Source of the DNA: Halomonas sp. SpR1
Lineage (GTDB): Bacteria; Pseudomonadota; Gammaproteobacteria; Pseudomonadales; Halomonadaceae
Assembly (NCBI RefSeq): GCF_031010175.1
Contig: NZ_JAUAMB010000007.1
Location: 1 to 64,000, forward strand
Reading direction: 5' to 3'
Length of the DNA: 64,000 nt
Position numbers and translations under genes: made by a program
Notes under the pieces: generated by a model
Databases searched by the model: none
The model's input: only the letters and a program-made list of their open reading frames with translations
Told to the model about the DNA's origin: nothing
Part shown: positions 34,945 through 43,798 of the stretch, in pieces
How the letters are laid out: each line of letters starts with the position of its first letter
Numbering within the stretch: position 1 is the first letter of the stretch

Positions 34945-34990
34945 AAGCAATTCTCCTTTCCCGTGGGCGCGAGCGACTACCCGAACCGTT

Positions 34991-35980
34991 TTAGAAGCGT
35001 TTAGATAGCGTGATAGAACCGAACTTATCCTGCTCGTCTTGCCCGTCGAATTCACGAGAGCGCTGAACAACGGCGTAAGTCACCTGCCAATCTTCCCAGG
35101 CCAGGGCCAGCCCCGCTGAGACATCGCCCACCCACTCTTTGCGATCAACCGAGTGGCTATTTCTAAACGTATTGCCGTCCAGCGTCAGGTTTTGCGCCAT
35201 ATAGTAGCCGTCTACGCTGGCAAACAGGTACCACTGCCACCCCTCTTTACCGACCATGTAGTGGCGGCTACCGGGGTTGGGTGTCAACGTCGGTATGCCA
35301 GCCGCTTCATCCCCCCAACGCACGCTATACCCAGCGCTTGCGTAGGTGTAGAGGTTACCCAAAGCAGCACCGACACTAGGGCCATGGGCAAACTGTTTGC
35401 CGATCAAGGGGGAGCTATGCCACCACTGGCGCCGCATGGCGACGTTGACGATGGCTTCATCGCCCAGCTGATTATTCCATCCATTGGGTCGGTCACTTTC
35501 AGTGATACGGTGTACTTCACGCTGAATGCTATCGGCTAGTGACGAAGGCCCTACCAAACCAATATCCAAGTGCAGGTCAGTCGCCTGGCGCCAGTTTTCC
35601 ATAGGCACATCTTCATAGAGCGACATACCGCCATAAACTATCCCTGCGTAGGGGCGATCGTCTTCAACCAACCCACGCTGTTCAATATTGTTGGGTGTAT
35701 AAATTTGATGCACGAGCCGAAAAGCTGCCATATCAGCGTTGCCGATGAGGCTATCGGGCAAAGCAGTGGCCAAGCGCTGGCTCCAGCTTTTAGCTTCAGG
35801 TTCAAACGCCCAATTGAGCTCAAAACCGCTGGTAAAGTGGCCATCATCACTGCTGGCCATACCATCATTTTCGTGCTTGATCGAGAGAACGCTATCGTTG
35901 GCCTGCGCGAGCGTTGATAGCAGGCTTACAACAGCCACTAGCGGGAGCAGCTGCCATCGTAGAGAGGTAATTGCTTTCAT
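34991..35980 (-). CDS. lpxR: Outer-membrane lipid A deacylase, LpxR family
   Basis: A 329-residue outer-membrane beta-barrel protein. A signal peptide ends near STLAQA. The first strand holds the Asn-Asp pair of the LpxR active site (KHENDG), followed by DDGHFTSGFEL and the DDRPYAGIVYGG segment that defines the family. The C-terminus ends in phenylalanine, as is usual for barrel insertion. LpxR removes the 3'-acyloxyacyl group of lipid A using calcium. A 19-bp dyad lies 57 bp upstream of the start. The exact activity was not shown here. Confidence 0.87.
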   Translation of the reverse strand: MKAITSLRWQLLPLVAVVSLLSTLAQANDSVLSIKHENDGMASSDDGHFTSGFELNWAFEPEAKSWSQRLATALPDSLIGNADMAAFRLVHQIYTPNNIEQRGLVEDDRPYAGIVYGGMSLYEDVPMENWRQATDLHLDIGLVGPSSLADSIQREVHRITESDRPNGWNNQLGDEAIVNVAMRRQWWHSSPLIGKQFAHGPSVGAALGNLYTYASAGYSVRWGDEAAGIPTLTPNPGSRHYMVGKEGWQWYLFASVDGYYMAQNLTLDGNTFRNSHSVDRKEWVGDVSAGLALAWEDWQVTYAVVQRSREFDGQDEQDKFGSITLSKRF

Positions 35981-36037
35981 TACTCGTTCCTTGAGATTTT
36001 CCTAGGGAGCGTTTTTGGAGACTGCTTTTTGATGAAT

Positions 36038-36056
36038 ATCAACAAACATTGTTGAT
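36038..36056 (-). promoter_or_regulatory. Dyad upstream of lpxR, candidate operator
   Basis: ATCAACAAACATTGTTGAT has two perfect 8-bp arms around ACA. It lies 57 bp upstream of the lpxR start in an A/T-rich region that could be its promoter. The half-sites are arranged opposite to the FNR consensus. Confidence 0.45.
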
Positions 36057-36125
36057 TGTATGTAATTGTGCAAAAAGATAGCAAGCATACTTTTTCTGTC
36101 GTCTATAGAAAAAGGCTAAGTCACT

Positions 36126-36154
36126 AAAAATTAAGGGTGGCTCATAGGCCACCC
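36126..36154 (-). terminator. Rho-independent terminator downstream of yaeQ
   Basis: On the minus strand GGGTGGC and GCCACCC form a 7-bp stem with a 6-base loop, followed by TTAATTTTT. Confidence 0.7.
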
Positions 36155-36231
36155 CTTATGCGGTTGCTTGCTTAGACGTATAGCGTAGTCGACTAGACGA
36201 AAGTTTGTAGGCTAAAGGCTTAGTTTAATCA

Positions 36232-36771
36232 CTACCTGTCGCGCAGCAGCCACTGCGGGGTAATTTCGTGCTGGCCGTTTTCATCGGTGATATACAGCGA
36301 TCCTTCACTGATCATAACCGCCCAGTTAATCGCCCTGGGCAGGTCTTTAGCGATGGTCGCGAGCGCCTCCTGGGGCAGCCCTGCCACATGGAGATTTTTC
36401 AGCGACGCCACACTCGGCAGCACTTTGCTCTCCCATAGATCTACCCGACCATAGGCAAGTAGCGATACGCGCTCAGCCCGCCGTGAACACCAGGTGATGC
36501 GCTCGGCATCCGGCAGGCCTACTTCAATCCAGTGCAGCAAGCGCCCATCCAGGCTTTTCTCCCATAACGCTGGCTCATCCACATCAGAGAGCCCACGCCC
36601 AAAGGCGAGGGTCTCGCTGTACCACAGCACATAGGCGAGCAAGCGTGCGGTCATGCGCTCTTCGGTTTCGGAGGGGTGGCGAGCCACGGTAAAACGCAGC
36701 GTTTCATACACCCCGCGATCCAGATCGGTAAGATTAATATCAACTTTGTAGGGCGTTGCGCTAAGAGCCAT
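36232..36771 (-). CDS. yaeQ: YaeQ family protein
   Basis: A 179-residue YaeQ protein. The family has a restriction-endonuclease-like core fold and unclear function. Visible marks are DRGVYETLRFTVARHPSETE, MTARLLAYVLWY, and WIEVGLPDAERI with the later SLLAYG strand. I chose the ATG at 36771 (MALSATPYKVDI), since an in-frame start 12 bases upstream is poorly placed. It is followed by a terminator and lies downstream of a GST gene on the same strand. Confidence 0.92.
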   Translation of the reverse strand: MALSATPYKVDINLTDLDRGVYETLRFTVARHPSETEERMTARLLAYVLWYSETLAFGRGLSDVDEPALWEKSLDGRLLHWIEVGLPDAERITWCSRRAERVSLLAYGRVDLWESKVLPSVASLKNLHVAGLPQEALATIAKDLPRAINWAVMISEGSLYITDENGQHEITPQWLLRDR

Positions 36772-36840
36772 GGACGTTTCCAAACGAAATTTGCGTCAGT
36801 GTACCCGATGCCGAGTGTTCCTGGAGAATTGCCACGTAGC

Positions 36841-37542
36841 TTAAGGCTTACGGTAATCAGCTGTTGCGTTGCCATTTTTCAGCGTATCGGTTTCATGCAT
36901 GGACTCGCGCCATGGCTCCTCAAGCGCAGCTTGATACCACGTTTGCATGGCAGGCAGCGCTAATAAGTGTTCAACATACGTTTGGGAAGCCTCGCTGAGC
37001 GGTAAGCTGAATGTCTGCGCACGAAACGCCACAGGGGCATAAAATGCATCGACAGCCGTAAAGTGACTGCCTGCTAAAAACGGCCCACCAAAGCGCTCCA
37101 GCCCCTGCTGCCAAAGTGCATCCAAGCGCGCCACATCCGTTTTAAGTTTGGTCGATAAGCTGTTCAATGCCACCCGCATACCGCAATTCATCGGACACTC
37201 GTCACGCAGCGTACCAAAGCCGCTGTGCATCTCGGCAGTAGCTGAGCGTGCCCAGGCGCGGGCGGTCTTGTCACTTGGCCAAACGTTGGCGTGTTGCTCG
37301 GCCAGATACTCGACAATCGCCAGAGAGTCCCATACCGCCAGCTCGTCATCATCTTTCACATCCACCAGACAAGGCACTAAGCCCGAGGGTGAAAAGCGAA
37401 TAAAGGTGTCGTGGCTTGCCCCAGTGCCCCCTTCAAAGGGCATGAGATGTTCATTAAATGGAATCTCCAGCGCCTTCATCAGCACCCAAGGGCGCAGTGA
37501 CCAGGACGAGTAATTCTTGTTGGCAATATACAGATCAAACAT
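36841..37542 (-). CDS. Glutathione S-transferase family protein
   Basis: A 233-residue GST. The N-terminal thioredoxin fold begins FDLYIANKNYSSWSLRPWVL, with the glutathione-binding SerSerTrpSer segment, and the VWDSLAIVEYLAEQH motif starts the transition to the helical domain. The likely activity is glutathione conjugation or peroxide reduction; the substrate is unknown. AAGGAGCGCTGC precedes the ATG. Confidence 0.88.
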   Translation of the reverse strand: MFDLYIANKNYSSWSLRPWVLMKALEIPFNEHLMPFEGGTGASHDTFIRFSPSGLVPCLVDVKDDDELAVWDSLAIVEYLAEQHANVWPSDKTARAWARSATAEMHSGFGTLRDECPMNCGMRVALNSLSTKLKTDVARLDALWQQGLERFGGPFLAGSHFTAVDAFYAPVAFRAQTFSLPLSEASQTYVEHLLALPAMQTWYQAALEEPWRESMHETDTLKNGNATADYRKP

Positions 37543-37593
37543 GCAGCGCTCCTTATAAGAAGATATAGAATTAGCTGATTTGGGCAGGCATCC

Positions 37594-38211
37594 TTATCGC
37601 GCCGCTTGAGCCAACGTGTTACCGCCTAATCCCATCAATACGCCGCCGCCTATACGCTGAATGAGGCGGGAAGAGCCTTGGGATCTTTGTAGCCACGCCC
37701 GCAGTGGGCTAGCAAGCAGAACCACCACAACATCCGCAGAGGAGAACAGTACATTGGTGGCAATACCCAGCCAAAGCAACTGCCACGCTACCGGCATCGC
37801 GCTCTCGGGCTGCACAAATTGGGGCAAAAAGGCGACGAAAAAGAGTGCGGTTTTAGGGTTAAGCACTTCCACCAGAAAGCTGTCGCGCAGCACGCGTTTA
37901 GTGGTGGCCAACGGCACTTCATCGCCATGGGCGCGAATGCCCTGCTGCCATAGCCGTAGCCCCATCCAGAGCAAGTAAAGCCCGCCGATAATTTTCATGG
38001 CGATATAAGCAGGCGGGATCGCCGCAAACAGCAGCGCCAGCCCAAGTGCGGCGGCTATCACATGGACATAGCAGCCCATATGCACCCCCATGACCGCTAA
38101 CCACCCTGCTCGTCGGCCACGCCCCAGGGTTTGCGCTGCGGTATACAGCATCGCAGGCCCAGGTAAGTAGGCAAAACCAAGCGCGGCGAGGATAAACGCG
38201 GCCCATTGCAT
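37594..38211 (-). CDS. LysE/RhtB-family amino-acid exporter
   Basis: A 205-residue membrane protein with about six helices. The LysE-family N-terminal PGPAMLYTAAQTLGRGRRAG segment and the NPKTALFFVAFLPQF motif are diagnostic. It exports amino acids or their analogues. I chose the ATG at 38211 (MQWAAFILAALGF) with GGAG upstream. An upstream in-frame start at 38280 would add a non-conserved stretch. Confidence 0.88.
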   Translation of the reverse strand: MQWAAFILAALGFAYLPGPAMLYTAAQTLGRGRRAGWLAVMGVHMGCYVHVIAAALGLALLFAAIPPAYIAMKIIGGLYLLWMGLRLWQQGIRAHGDEVPLATTKRVLRDSFLVEVLNPKTALFFVAFLPQFVQPESAMPVAWQLLWLGIATNVLFSSADVVVVLLASPLRAWLQRSQGSSRLIQRIGGGVLMGLGGNTLAQAAR

Positions 38212-38315
38212 TTTGGCAACTCCGACAAGATGAGTAGTAGAGAGCCTTCGAGCATAAAACGGAGGTGACGCAAGCGCCACCCCCTAAATAAGTAAAACTG
38301 GAACGAATAAAAGCC

Positions 38316-38361
38316 TAGAAGCCTGATTTTAGAAGCCTGGCTTTAGAAACTGGTATTAGAA
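38316..38361. repeat. Tandem units of 13-14 bp across the crotonase stop codon
   Basis: The core TAGAAGCCTG occurs at 38316 and 38330, with degenerate copies beginning TAGAA at 38344 and 38357. The last copy includes the stop codon of the crotonase gene (38356-38358). Confidence 0.8.
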
Positions 38362-39129
38362 GCTAGGCTTGCGCTTCTCGACAAACGCTGCCATGCCCTC
38401 CTTCTGCTCTTCACCGGCAAAGCAGAAGGCGAACAGGCTGGTTTCCAGCGCCAATGCGCTGTCCAGGTCTTGATCCATCCCGTCGTGAACTGCCTGCTTA
38501 GCTCCGCGCACCGACTGCGGGCCGTTGCCCTTGAGCTGCTTGGCTAACTCTTCAACGTAGTTTTCTAGCTCCGCTTGCGGCATTACCCGGTTCACCAAGC
38601 CGATACGTAGCGCCTCTTGGGCATCGATTTTGCGCCCGGTGGTGACCAGATCAATCGCCATGGCGGGGCCAACGCGGCGCGGCAGGCGCTGGGTGCCGCC
38701 AAAGCCGGGGATGACACCTAGCAATACTTCCGGTTGCCCAAACACCGCGTTGTCGCTGGCTACGGCCCAGTCGCAGGCCAGTGCCAATTCGCAGCCGCCA
38801 CCAAGGCAAAACCCGTTCACCACCGCGACCACCGGCACGGGCAGTGTCTCAAGACGTTTAATCGTACGCAGCGCCTGGCTAGCGAAGGCCCGCGCCTCTT
38901 CGGGCGTTTTATCACGCATCTCGGTGATATCAGCACCCGCTACAAAAGACTTCTCGCCCGCGCCGGTAATCACTACGCCGCGCAGAGTGGGATGAGACTC
39001 AAGTTCTACCAGGTGCGCTTCCAACGCGGCGAGCACTTCGCTGTTCAAGGCATTAAGCGCTTTAGGACGATTGATGGTCAGTCGTACCATCCCATCGTTA
39101 TCAACCTTCTCGATCACTGCTTCGCTCAT
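38356..39129 (-). CDS. Enoyl-CoA hydratase/crotonase family
   Basis: A 257-residue crotonase-fold enzyme. The oxyanion-hole segment AGADITEM, the GGGCELALACDWA segment and PEVLLGVIPGFGGTQRL with its catalytic glutamates are present. It hydrates 2-enoyl-CoA to 3-hydroxyacyl-CoA. I chose the ATG at 39129 (MSEAVIEKVD). It ends a set of genes that also encodes 3-hydroxyacyl-CoA dehydrogenase, acyl-CoA ligase and acyl-CoA dehydrogenase, which together would cover one turn of short-chain acyl-CoA oxidation except thiolysis. Confidence 0.9.
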   Translation of the reverse strand: MSEAVIEKVDNDGMVRLTINRPKALNALNSEVLAALEAHLVELESHPTLRGVVITGAGEKSFVAGADITEMRDKTPEEARAFASQALRTIKRLETLPVPVVAVVNGFCLGGGCELALACDWAVASDNAVFGQPEVLLGVIPGFGGTQRLPRRVGPAMAIDLVTTGRKIDAQEALRIGLVNRVMPQAELENYVEELAKQLKGNGPQSVRGAKQAVHDGMDQDLDSALALETSLFAFCFAGEEQKEGMAAFVEKRKPSF

Positions 39130-39246
39130 GGCGGACTCCTTATTTGATTTGTTATGGAATATCAAAGTGGGTACCACTCAACCCTAGCGAACGCTTGGTT
39201 GAGTGGCAATGACTTATTTATGCCGCGCTCTTCACGTCAGTGCAAG

Positions 39247-40095
39247 CTAATCGTAGTGATAAAACCCCCGCCCGCTTTTGCGGCCCAGGTAGCCCGCGGC
39301 CACCATGCGCTTGAGCAGTGGGCAGGGGCGATATTTGGGATCGCCAAAGCCTTCCTGAAGCACTTCCATAATCGCTAGACAAACATCCAGGCCAATTAAA
39401 TCTGCCAGCGCCAACGGCCCCATGGGGTGGGCGGCGCCTAGCTTCATGGCGTCATCGACTGCTTCCGGCGTCGCGGTGCCCTCTTGAACTATAAACGCGG
39501 CTTCGTTGATCATCGGTACCAGCAGGCGGTTCACCGCAAAGCCTGGCGCATCACCCACGGGAACAGCGGTTTTGCCTAAGGCGATAGCGAGCTGTTCAAT
39601 GCGCTCAACGGTTTCATTTGACGTTTGTTCCGCACGAATCACCTCCACCAGTTTGAGCACCGGTACCGGGTTGAAAAAATGCATACCTACTACTCGCTCT
39701 GGGCGTTCGCAAACGGCCGCTAAGCGAGTTAATGACAGCGACGATGTATTGGAAGCCAAGATGGCCTCGCTGCTTAAACGGCTTAGGTCGCGGAACAACT
39801 TCTCTTTCAGTTCAGGCTGTTCCGGAGCAGCTTCAATAATTACCGCACAATCACTCAACGTATCTAGCGTCGTGGTCGTCGAAAGGCGCGCCAAGGCAGC
39901 GTCTTTATCCGCATCACTGATTTTTTCTTTCGCTACCAGCTTACCCAAACCTTTATCAATATTTGCCTCAGCGCGACTAAGCTGCTGCTCTGCTACATCG
40001 TAGAGCCTAACGGTGAAGCCACTCGCCGCCACTACCTGGGCAATCCCCTGCCCCATTGTGCCGGCCCCTACTACGCCAATCGTTTTGTCGCTCAT
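39247..40095 (-). CDS. 3-hydroxybutyryl-CoA dehydrogenase
   Basis: A 282-residue 3-hydroxyacyl-CoA dehydrogenase. The NAD motif GVVGAGTMGQGIAQV, the catalytic MHFFNPVPVLKLVEV histidine segment, and the C-terminal YLGRKSGRGFYHYD are all family marks. It oxidises L-3-hydroxybutyryl-CoA or the reverse. I chose the ATG at 40095, with AAGGAGTGAGGGT upstream; it lies 23 bp after the ligase stop. Confidence 0.93.
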   Translation of the reverse strand: MSDKTIGVVGAGTMGQGIAQVVAASGFTVRLYDVAEQQLSRAEANIDKGLGKLVAKEKISDADKDAALARLSTTTTLDTLSDCAVIIEAAPEQPELKEKLFRDLSRLSSEAILASNTSSLSLTRLAAVCERPERVVGMHFFNPVPVLKLVEVIRAEQTSNETVERIEQLAIALGKTAVPVGDAPGFAVNRLLVPMINEAAFIVQEGTATPEAVDDAMKLGAAHPMGPLALADLIGLDVCLAIMEVLQEGFGDPKYRPCPLLKRMVAAGYLGRKSGRGFYHYD

Positions 40096-40118
40096 ACCCT
40101 CACTCCTTAAATGCGTTA

Positions 40119-41747
40119 TCAATGATTTTTAGCTTCTTCGCGCAGGACGAACTTTTGGATCTTGCCCGTTGAGGTTTTCGGCAGCTCGCTAAAAATGACT
40201 GTTTTAGGGACTTTGTAGCCCGCCAGATGTTCGCGACAGTGGGCGATAATGTCGGCCTCAGTGACTTCGCCGTAACCGACTTTAAGCTTCACAAAGGCAC
40301 AGGGCGTTTCGCCCCACTTCTCGTCGGGCTTGGCCACGACTGCCGCCTCTTCGACCGCAGGATGGCCGTAAATAGCATCTTCCACTTCGATGGTTGAGAT
40401 ATTCTCACCGCCGGAAATAATGATGTCCTTGGAGCGGTCTTTAATCTCGATATAGCCATCCGGGTACCATACGGCAAGATCACCGGTGTGGTACCAGCCG
40501 CCTTCTAAGGCCTGCTCGGTCGCTTCGGCGTTCTTCAAATAGCCCTTCATGACGTTGTTGCCGCGCATTAGTATCTCGCCGATGGTTTGGCCGTCTTTGG
40601 GCACCGGCTCCAGGGTAAGCGGGTCGGCTACGCACAATGCTTCGAGCATATGGTAGCGCACGCCCTGGCGGGCTTTGATCTTGGCCCTGGCTTCCAGCGG
40701 CAGCTCATCCCAGGCTTCGCGCCAGGCACACACGGTCACCGGCCCATACACTTCAGTCAGGCCATACACATGAGTCACTTCAATACCCAGCTTTTCGACA
40801 CCAGCAATCACCGAGGCAGGCGGCGCGGCACCGGCAGTAGTGACTTTCACCGGGTGATCGAACTCACGTTTATCTTCAGCGGGCAGATTCACCAACCCAT
40901 TAAGAATAATCGGCGCCCCGCTAAAGTGGGTGACCTTTTCATCGGCAATCAACTGCATGATCTTTTTGGGGTCGACCCGGCGTAGGCAGACGTTCACCCC
41001 GGCGTTGGCGGCAATCGTCCAGGGAAAGCACCAGCCGTTGCAGTGGAACATCGGCAGCGTCCACAGGTAGATGGGATGGTGGGGCATCGCCCACTCCATA
41101 ATGTTACTCACCGCGTTGAGATAAGCACCGCGGTGGTGATAAACCACGCCTTTGGGCTTGCCGGTGGTACCTGAGGTGTAGTTAAGCGAGATCGCATTCC
41201 ACTCATCGGCAGGCAGTTGGTAGGCGAACTCCGCGTCACCCTCTTCAAGCAGCGCTTCGTACTCGATCTCGCCAATGCCCTGGGTGTCGCCGAGAAACTC
41301 TACGTCAGCGACATCGATAATCAGCGGCTTGTGCTCAAGCTTGGCAACGGCTTGCTGGATGACGTCGGCAAACTCGGGATCGACCAGAATGGCTTTGGCC
41401 TCGCCGTGCTCCAGCATATAGCTGATCGCCTCGGCATCCAGGCGAATATTCAGCGTGTTTAATACGCAGCCAGCCAGCGGCACACCGAAGTGCGCTTCAA
41501 ACATCGCTGGAATATTAGGCAGCATCGCTGCTACGGTCTGGCCCGGCTGAATCCCCCGCTTTTCGAGCGCAGAGGCAAGCTGGCGGCAGCGCGTCCAGGT
41601 CTCGCCCCAGGTACGCCGCGTGCGGCCATGAACCACCGCAGGGTAGTCGGGATAGATCGACGCCGAGCGCTCGATAAAGGTCAGCGGGGAAAGGGGTACA
41701 TGGTTGGCTACGGTTTTGGGTAAGCCTTGCTCGAAAATAGCGGTCAT
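40119..41747 (-). CDS. Acyl-CoA synthetase (AMP-forming), DmdB/AlkK-like
   Basis: A 542-residue ANL-superfamily ligase. The ATP loop YTSGTTGKPKG, the YGLTEVYGP motif, and the C-terminal hinge YIEIKDRSKDIIISGGEN with the catalytic lysine in KTSTGKIQKF are present. It resembles medium-chain and 3-methylmercaptopropionyl-CoA ligases; the first residues MTAIFEQGLPKTVANHVPL are typical of that subgroup. No dmdA was seen, so the DMSP role is open. It probably activates a short- or medium-chain acid for the neighbouring dehydrogenases. Confidence 0.92.
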   Translation of the reverse strand: MTAIFEQGLPKTVANHVPLSPLTFIERSASIYPDYPAVVHGRTRRTWGETWTRCRQLASALEKRGIQPGQTVAAMLPNIPAMFEAHFGVPLAGCVLNTLNIRLDAEAISYMLEHGEAKAILVDPEFADVIQQAVAKLEHKPLIIDVADVEFLGDTQGIGEIEYEALLEEGDAEFAYQLPADEWNAISLNYTSGTTGKPKGVVYHHRGAYLNAVSNIMEWAMPHHPIYLWTLPMFHCNGWCFPWTIAANAGVNVCLRRVDPKKIMQLIADEKVTHFSGAPIILNGLVNLPAEDKREFDHPVKVTTAGAAPPASVIAGVEKLGIEVTHVYGLTEVYGPVTVCAWREAWDELPLEARAKIKARQGVRYHMLEALCVADPLTLEPVPKDGQTIGEILMRGNNVMKGYLKNAEATEQALEGGWYHTGDLAVWYPDGYIEIKDRSKDIIISGGENISTIEVEDAIYGHPAVEEAAVVAKPDEKWGETPCAFVKLKVGYGEVTEADIIAHCREHLAGYKVPKTVIFSELPKTSTGKIQKFVLREEAKNH

Positions 41748-41838
41748 GGTCGGCTCCTGGTCTTATTATTAAGCGTGTTGTTGAAGTCGGTATTAGTAAA
41801 AGCGTTCGTTTTAATTGGTTGTTTTGATAGTATAGAAA

Positions 41839-41870
41839 CAGCACCGCCGCCTCATAGGGCGGCGGTGCTG
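41839..41870 (-). terminator. Strong hairpin between the acyl-CoA dehydrogenase and ligase genes
   Basis: Arms of 13 bp beginning CAGCACCGCCGCC close around a 6-base loop, with only TGTTTCT after the stem on the minus strand. It probably ends or attenuates the acyl-CoA dehydrogenase transcript, so the ligase and following genes may have their own promoter. Confidence 0.7.
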
Positions 41871-41886
41871 ACTGAAAAAATTAGCG

Positions 41887-43674
41887 TTAGTGAACCTCAA
41901 ATTCGCTTAAACACTGTATACCCGCCTCAATCACCGCCCGCTGGGCGCGGCCTACCGGCAGCCATTGAGTAATCGCAAATTCGGCGCTGCGTATCTTGGC
42001 AGTATAGAAGGGATCATCGCTGCCGTTGTTAAGGGCGGCCTGGGCACTAAGCGCCGCCTGACCCATTTGCCATGCACACAGCACGTGGCCTGCCAATGTG
42101 AGAAACGGCGTAGCGTAGGCCTGCACTGCGTCTGGGCCGGTTTCAGGATCGCTGCCTTGTTTTAGCACTAGCGCTTGGGCGGCTTTTAAATCGTTCAAGC
42201 CTGCGGCCAAGCCCCTGCCCAGCGCTTTTAGTGCTGGGTCGGCGTTTAGCTGCTCCACGGTGGCAGCCACGTCATACAGCAGCATGGTGAGCGCTTCGCC
42301 GTTGTCACGCTGGAGCTTACGCCCTGCCAGATCAAGCGCCTGGATACCGTTGGTGCCTTCGTAAATCGGCGCAATGCGCGCATCGCGCAGTAGTTGGGCG
42401 GCGCCGGTCTCTTCCACGTAGCCCATGCCTCCGTGTACTTGAATGCCCACGGAGGCGATATCCACCGCTTGATCGGTAGAGAAGCTTTTAATCACCGGAA
42501 TCAAAATATCCGCGCGGGCCTGGGCCGCTTGGCGAGCATCGTTACTTTCAGCGTGACGGGCGGTATCCAACTCGGCGGCGCAGTAGAGCGCCAGGGCGCG
42601 CAGCGCATCGGTACGCGAACGCATGGAGAGCAGCATACGGCGCACGTCCAAGTGGTCGCTAATAGTACAATTCTCACCGCCGCGTGCTTTGGGGGAGCGG
42701 CCCTGAGTGCGCTCCAAGGCGTAGGCAAAGGCGTGCTGGCAGGCGCGCTCGGCCACGCCAATGCCTTGAATGCCGACTTTGTGGCGTGCCTCGTTCATCA
42801 TGGTGAACATATGGTTAAGACCACGCCCCTCTTCACCAACCAAGTAGCCTATGGCGCCGCCGTGTTCGCCAAAGCTGAGGGTACAGGTGGGCGAGCCGTG
42901 AATGCCCAGTTTGTGCTCAATAGACGCACAGGTGACGTCGTTGCGCTCGCCCAGCGAGCCGTCGTCGTTAACCAGGAATTTGGGCACCAGAAACAGCGAA
43001 ATGCCTTTATTGCCTTGCGGCGCATCAGGTTTGCGGGCCAACACCAGGTGGATAATGTTTTCGGCGGCGTCGTGCTCGCCCCAGGTAATATAGATCTTCT
43101 GGCCGCTGATGCGGTAGTGGTCGTTTTCAGGCACCGCGCGAGTGCGCACTTGGGAGAGATCTGAGCCCGCCTGGGATTCGGTCAGGTTCATGGTGCCCGC
43201 CCAGGTGCCTTCCACCAGTTTGGGCAAGTAAGTCGCTTTTAATTCATCGCTGCCGTGATGGGCCAGCGCCTCGATGGCCCCGGCGGTCAGCATGGGGCAG
43301 AGACCCAGCGCCATATTGGCACCGTGAAGCATCTCCTGCACCGCGCTAGCGACCACTTCAGGGAGGTTCTGGCCACCCAGAGCCTCTGATACGCCAATAC
43401 CGTTCCAGCCGCCTTCGACATACGCCTGGTAAGCCGCCGCGAAGCCCTCCGGTGTGGTCACGCTGCCGTCGGTGTGGCGCTGGGCTCCCTGCTGATCGCC
43501 AATCTTGTTAAGTGGCCCCCAGACGTCACCGGCTAGCTTTGCGGCCTCTTCGAGCACCGCCTCAATCAGATCGGGCGTGGCTTCTTCAAAGCCCGGCAGT
43601 CTGAGCGAGCGGTGCGCTAATAGCTCTTCGAGCACAAAGCGCAAATCGCGTACCGGTGCGGCGTAAACATTCAT
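41887..43674 (-). CDS. Acyl-CoA dehydrogenase, large DmdC-like form
   Basis: A 595-residue FAD enzyme, longer than the usual 380-residue acyl-CoA dehydrogenases and of the length of DmdC (3-methylmercaptopropionyl-CoA dehydrogenase). Motifs are MNLTESQAGSDLSQVRTRA, KIYITWGEHD, and the catalytic-base segment RIAPIYEGTNGIQALDL. The C-terminal 150 residues form the extension typical of this subgroup. It oxidises an acyl-CoA to 2-enoyl-CoA. A palindrome like the PsrA fatty-acid operator lies 24 bp upstream of the start. Confidence 0.92.
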   Translation of the reverse strand: MNVYAAPVRDLRFVLEELLAHRSLRLPGFEEATPDLIEAVLEEAAKLAGDVWGPLNKIGDQQGAQRHTDGSVTTPEGFAAAYQAYVEGGWNGIGVSEALGGQNLPEVVASAVQEMLHGANMALGLCPMLTAGAIEALAHHGSDELKATYLPKLVEGTWAGTMNLTESQAGSDLSQVRTRAVPENDHYRISGQKIYITWGEHDAAENIIHLVLARKPDAPQGNKGISLFLVPKFLVNDDGSLGERNDVTCASIEHKLGIHGSPTCTLSFGEHGGAIGYLVGEEGRGLNHMFTMMNEARHKVGIQGIGVAERACQHAFAYALERTQGRSPKARGGENCTISDHLDVRRMLLSMRSRTDALRALALYCAAELDTARHAESNDARQAAQARADILIPVIKSFSTDQAVDIASVGIQVHGGMGYVEETGAAQLLRDARIAPIYEGTNGIQALDLAGRKLQRDNGEALTMLLYDVAATVEQLNADPALKALGRGLAAGLNDLKAAQALVLKQGSDPETGPDAVQAYATPFLTLAGHVLCAWQMGQAALSAQAALNNGSDDPFYTAKIRSAEFAITQWLPVGRAQRAVIEAGIQCLSEFEVH

Positions 43675-43697
43675 GGCGAACCTCGGGCTGAAAAATT

Positions 43698-43709
43698 AAA
43701 CAATTGTTT
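43698..43709 (-). promoter_or_regulatory. PsrA-like palindrome upstream of the acyl-CoA dehydrogenase gene
   Basis: AAACAATTGTTT is a perfect 12-bp palindrome that fits the AAAC-N4-GTTT pattern of PsrA-type fatty-acid regulators. It lies 24 bp upstream of the start codon. Confidence 0.45.
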
Positions 43710-43798
43710 GAAAGTATGCCCTAGATAGTAGTAATACTCTCTCACCTACACCATTAGCCCAAGGTATCACCTGCTACCGACAACGTCTTCGCTGCATT

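Noticed and set aside
36038..36056. The lpxR dyad as an FNR box
   Set aside because: The half-sites are in the opposite order (ATCAA...TTGAT), so it does not fit the FNR consensus.
42394..43164. Open frame of 256 codons on the plus strand inside the acyl-CoA dehydrogenase
   Set aside because: Antisense to a clear enzyme gene, with no family features and no ribosome-binding site.
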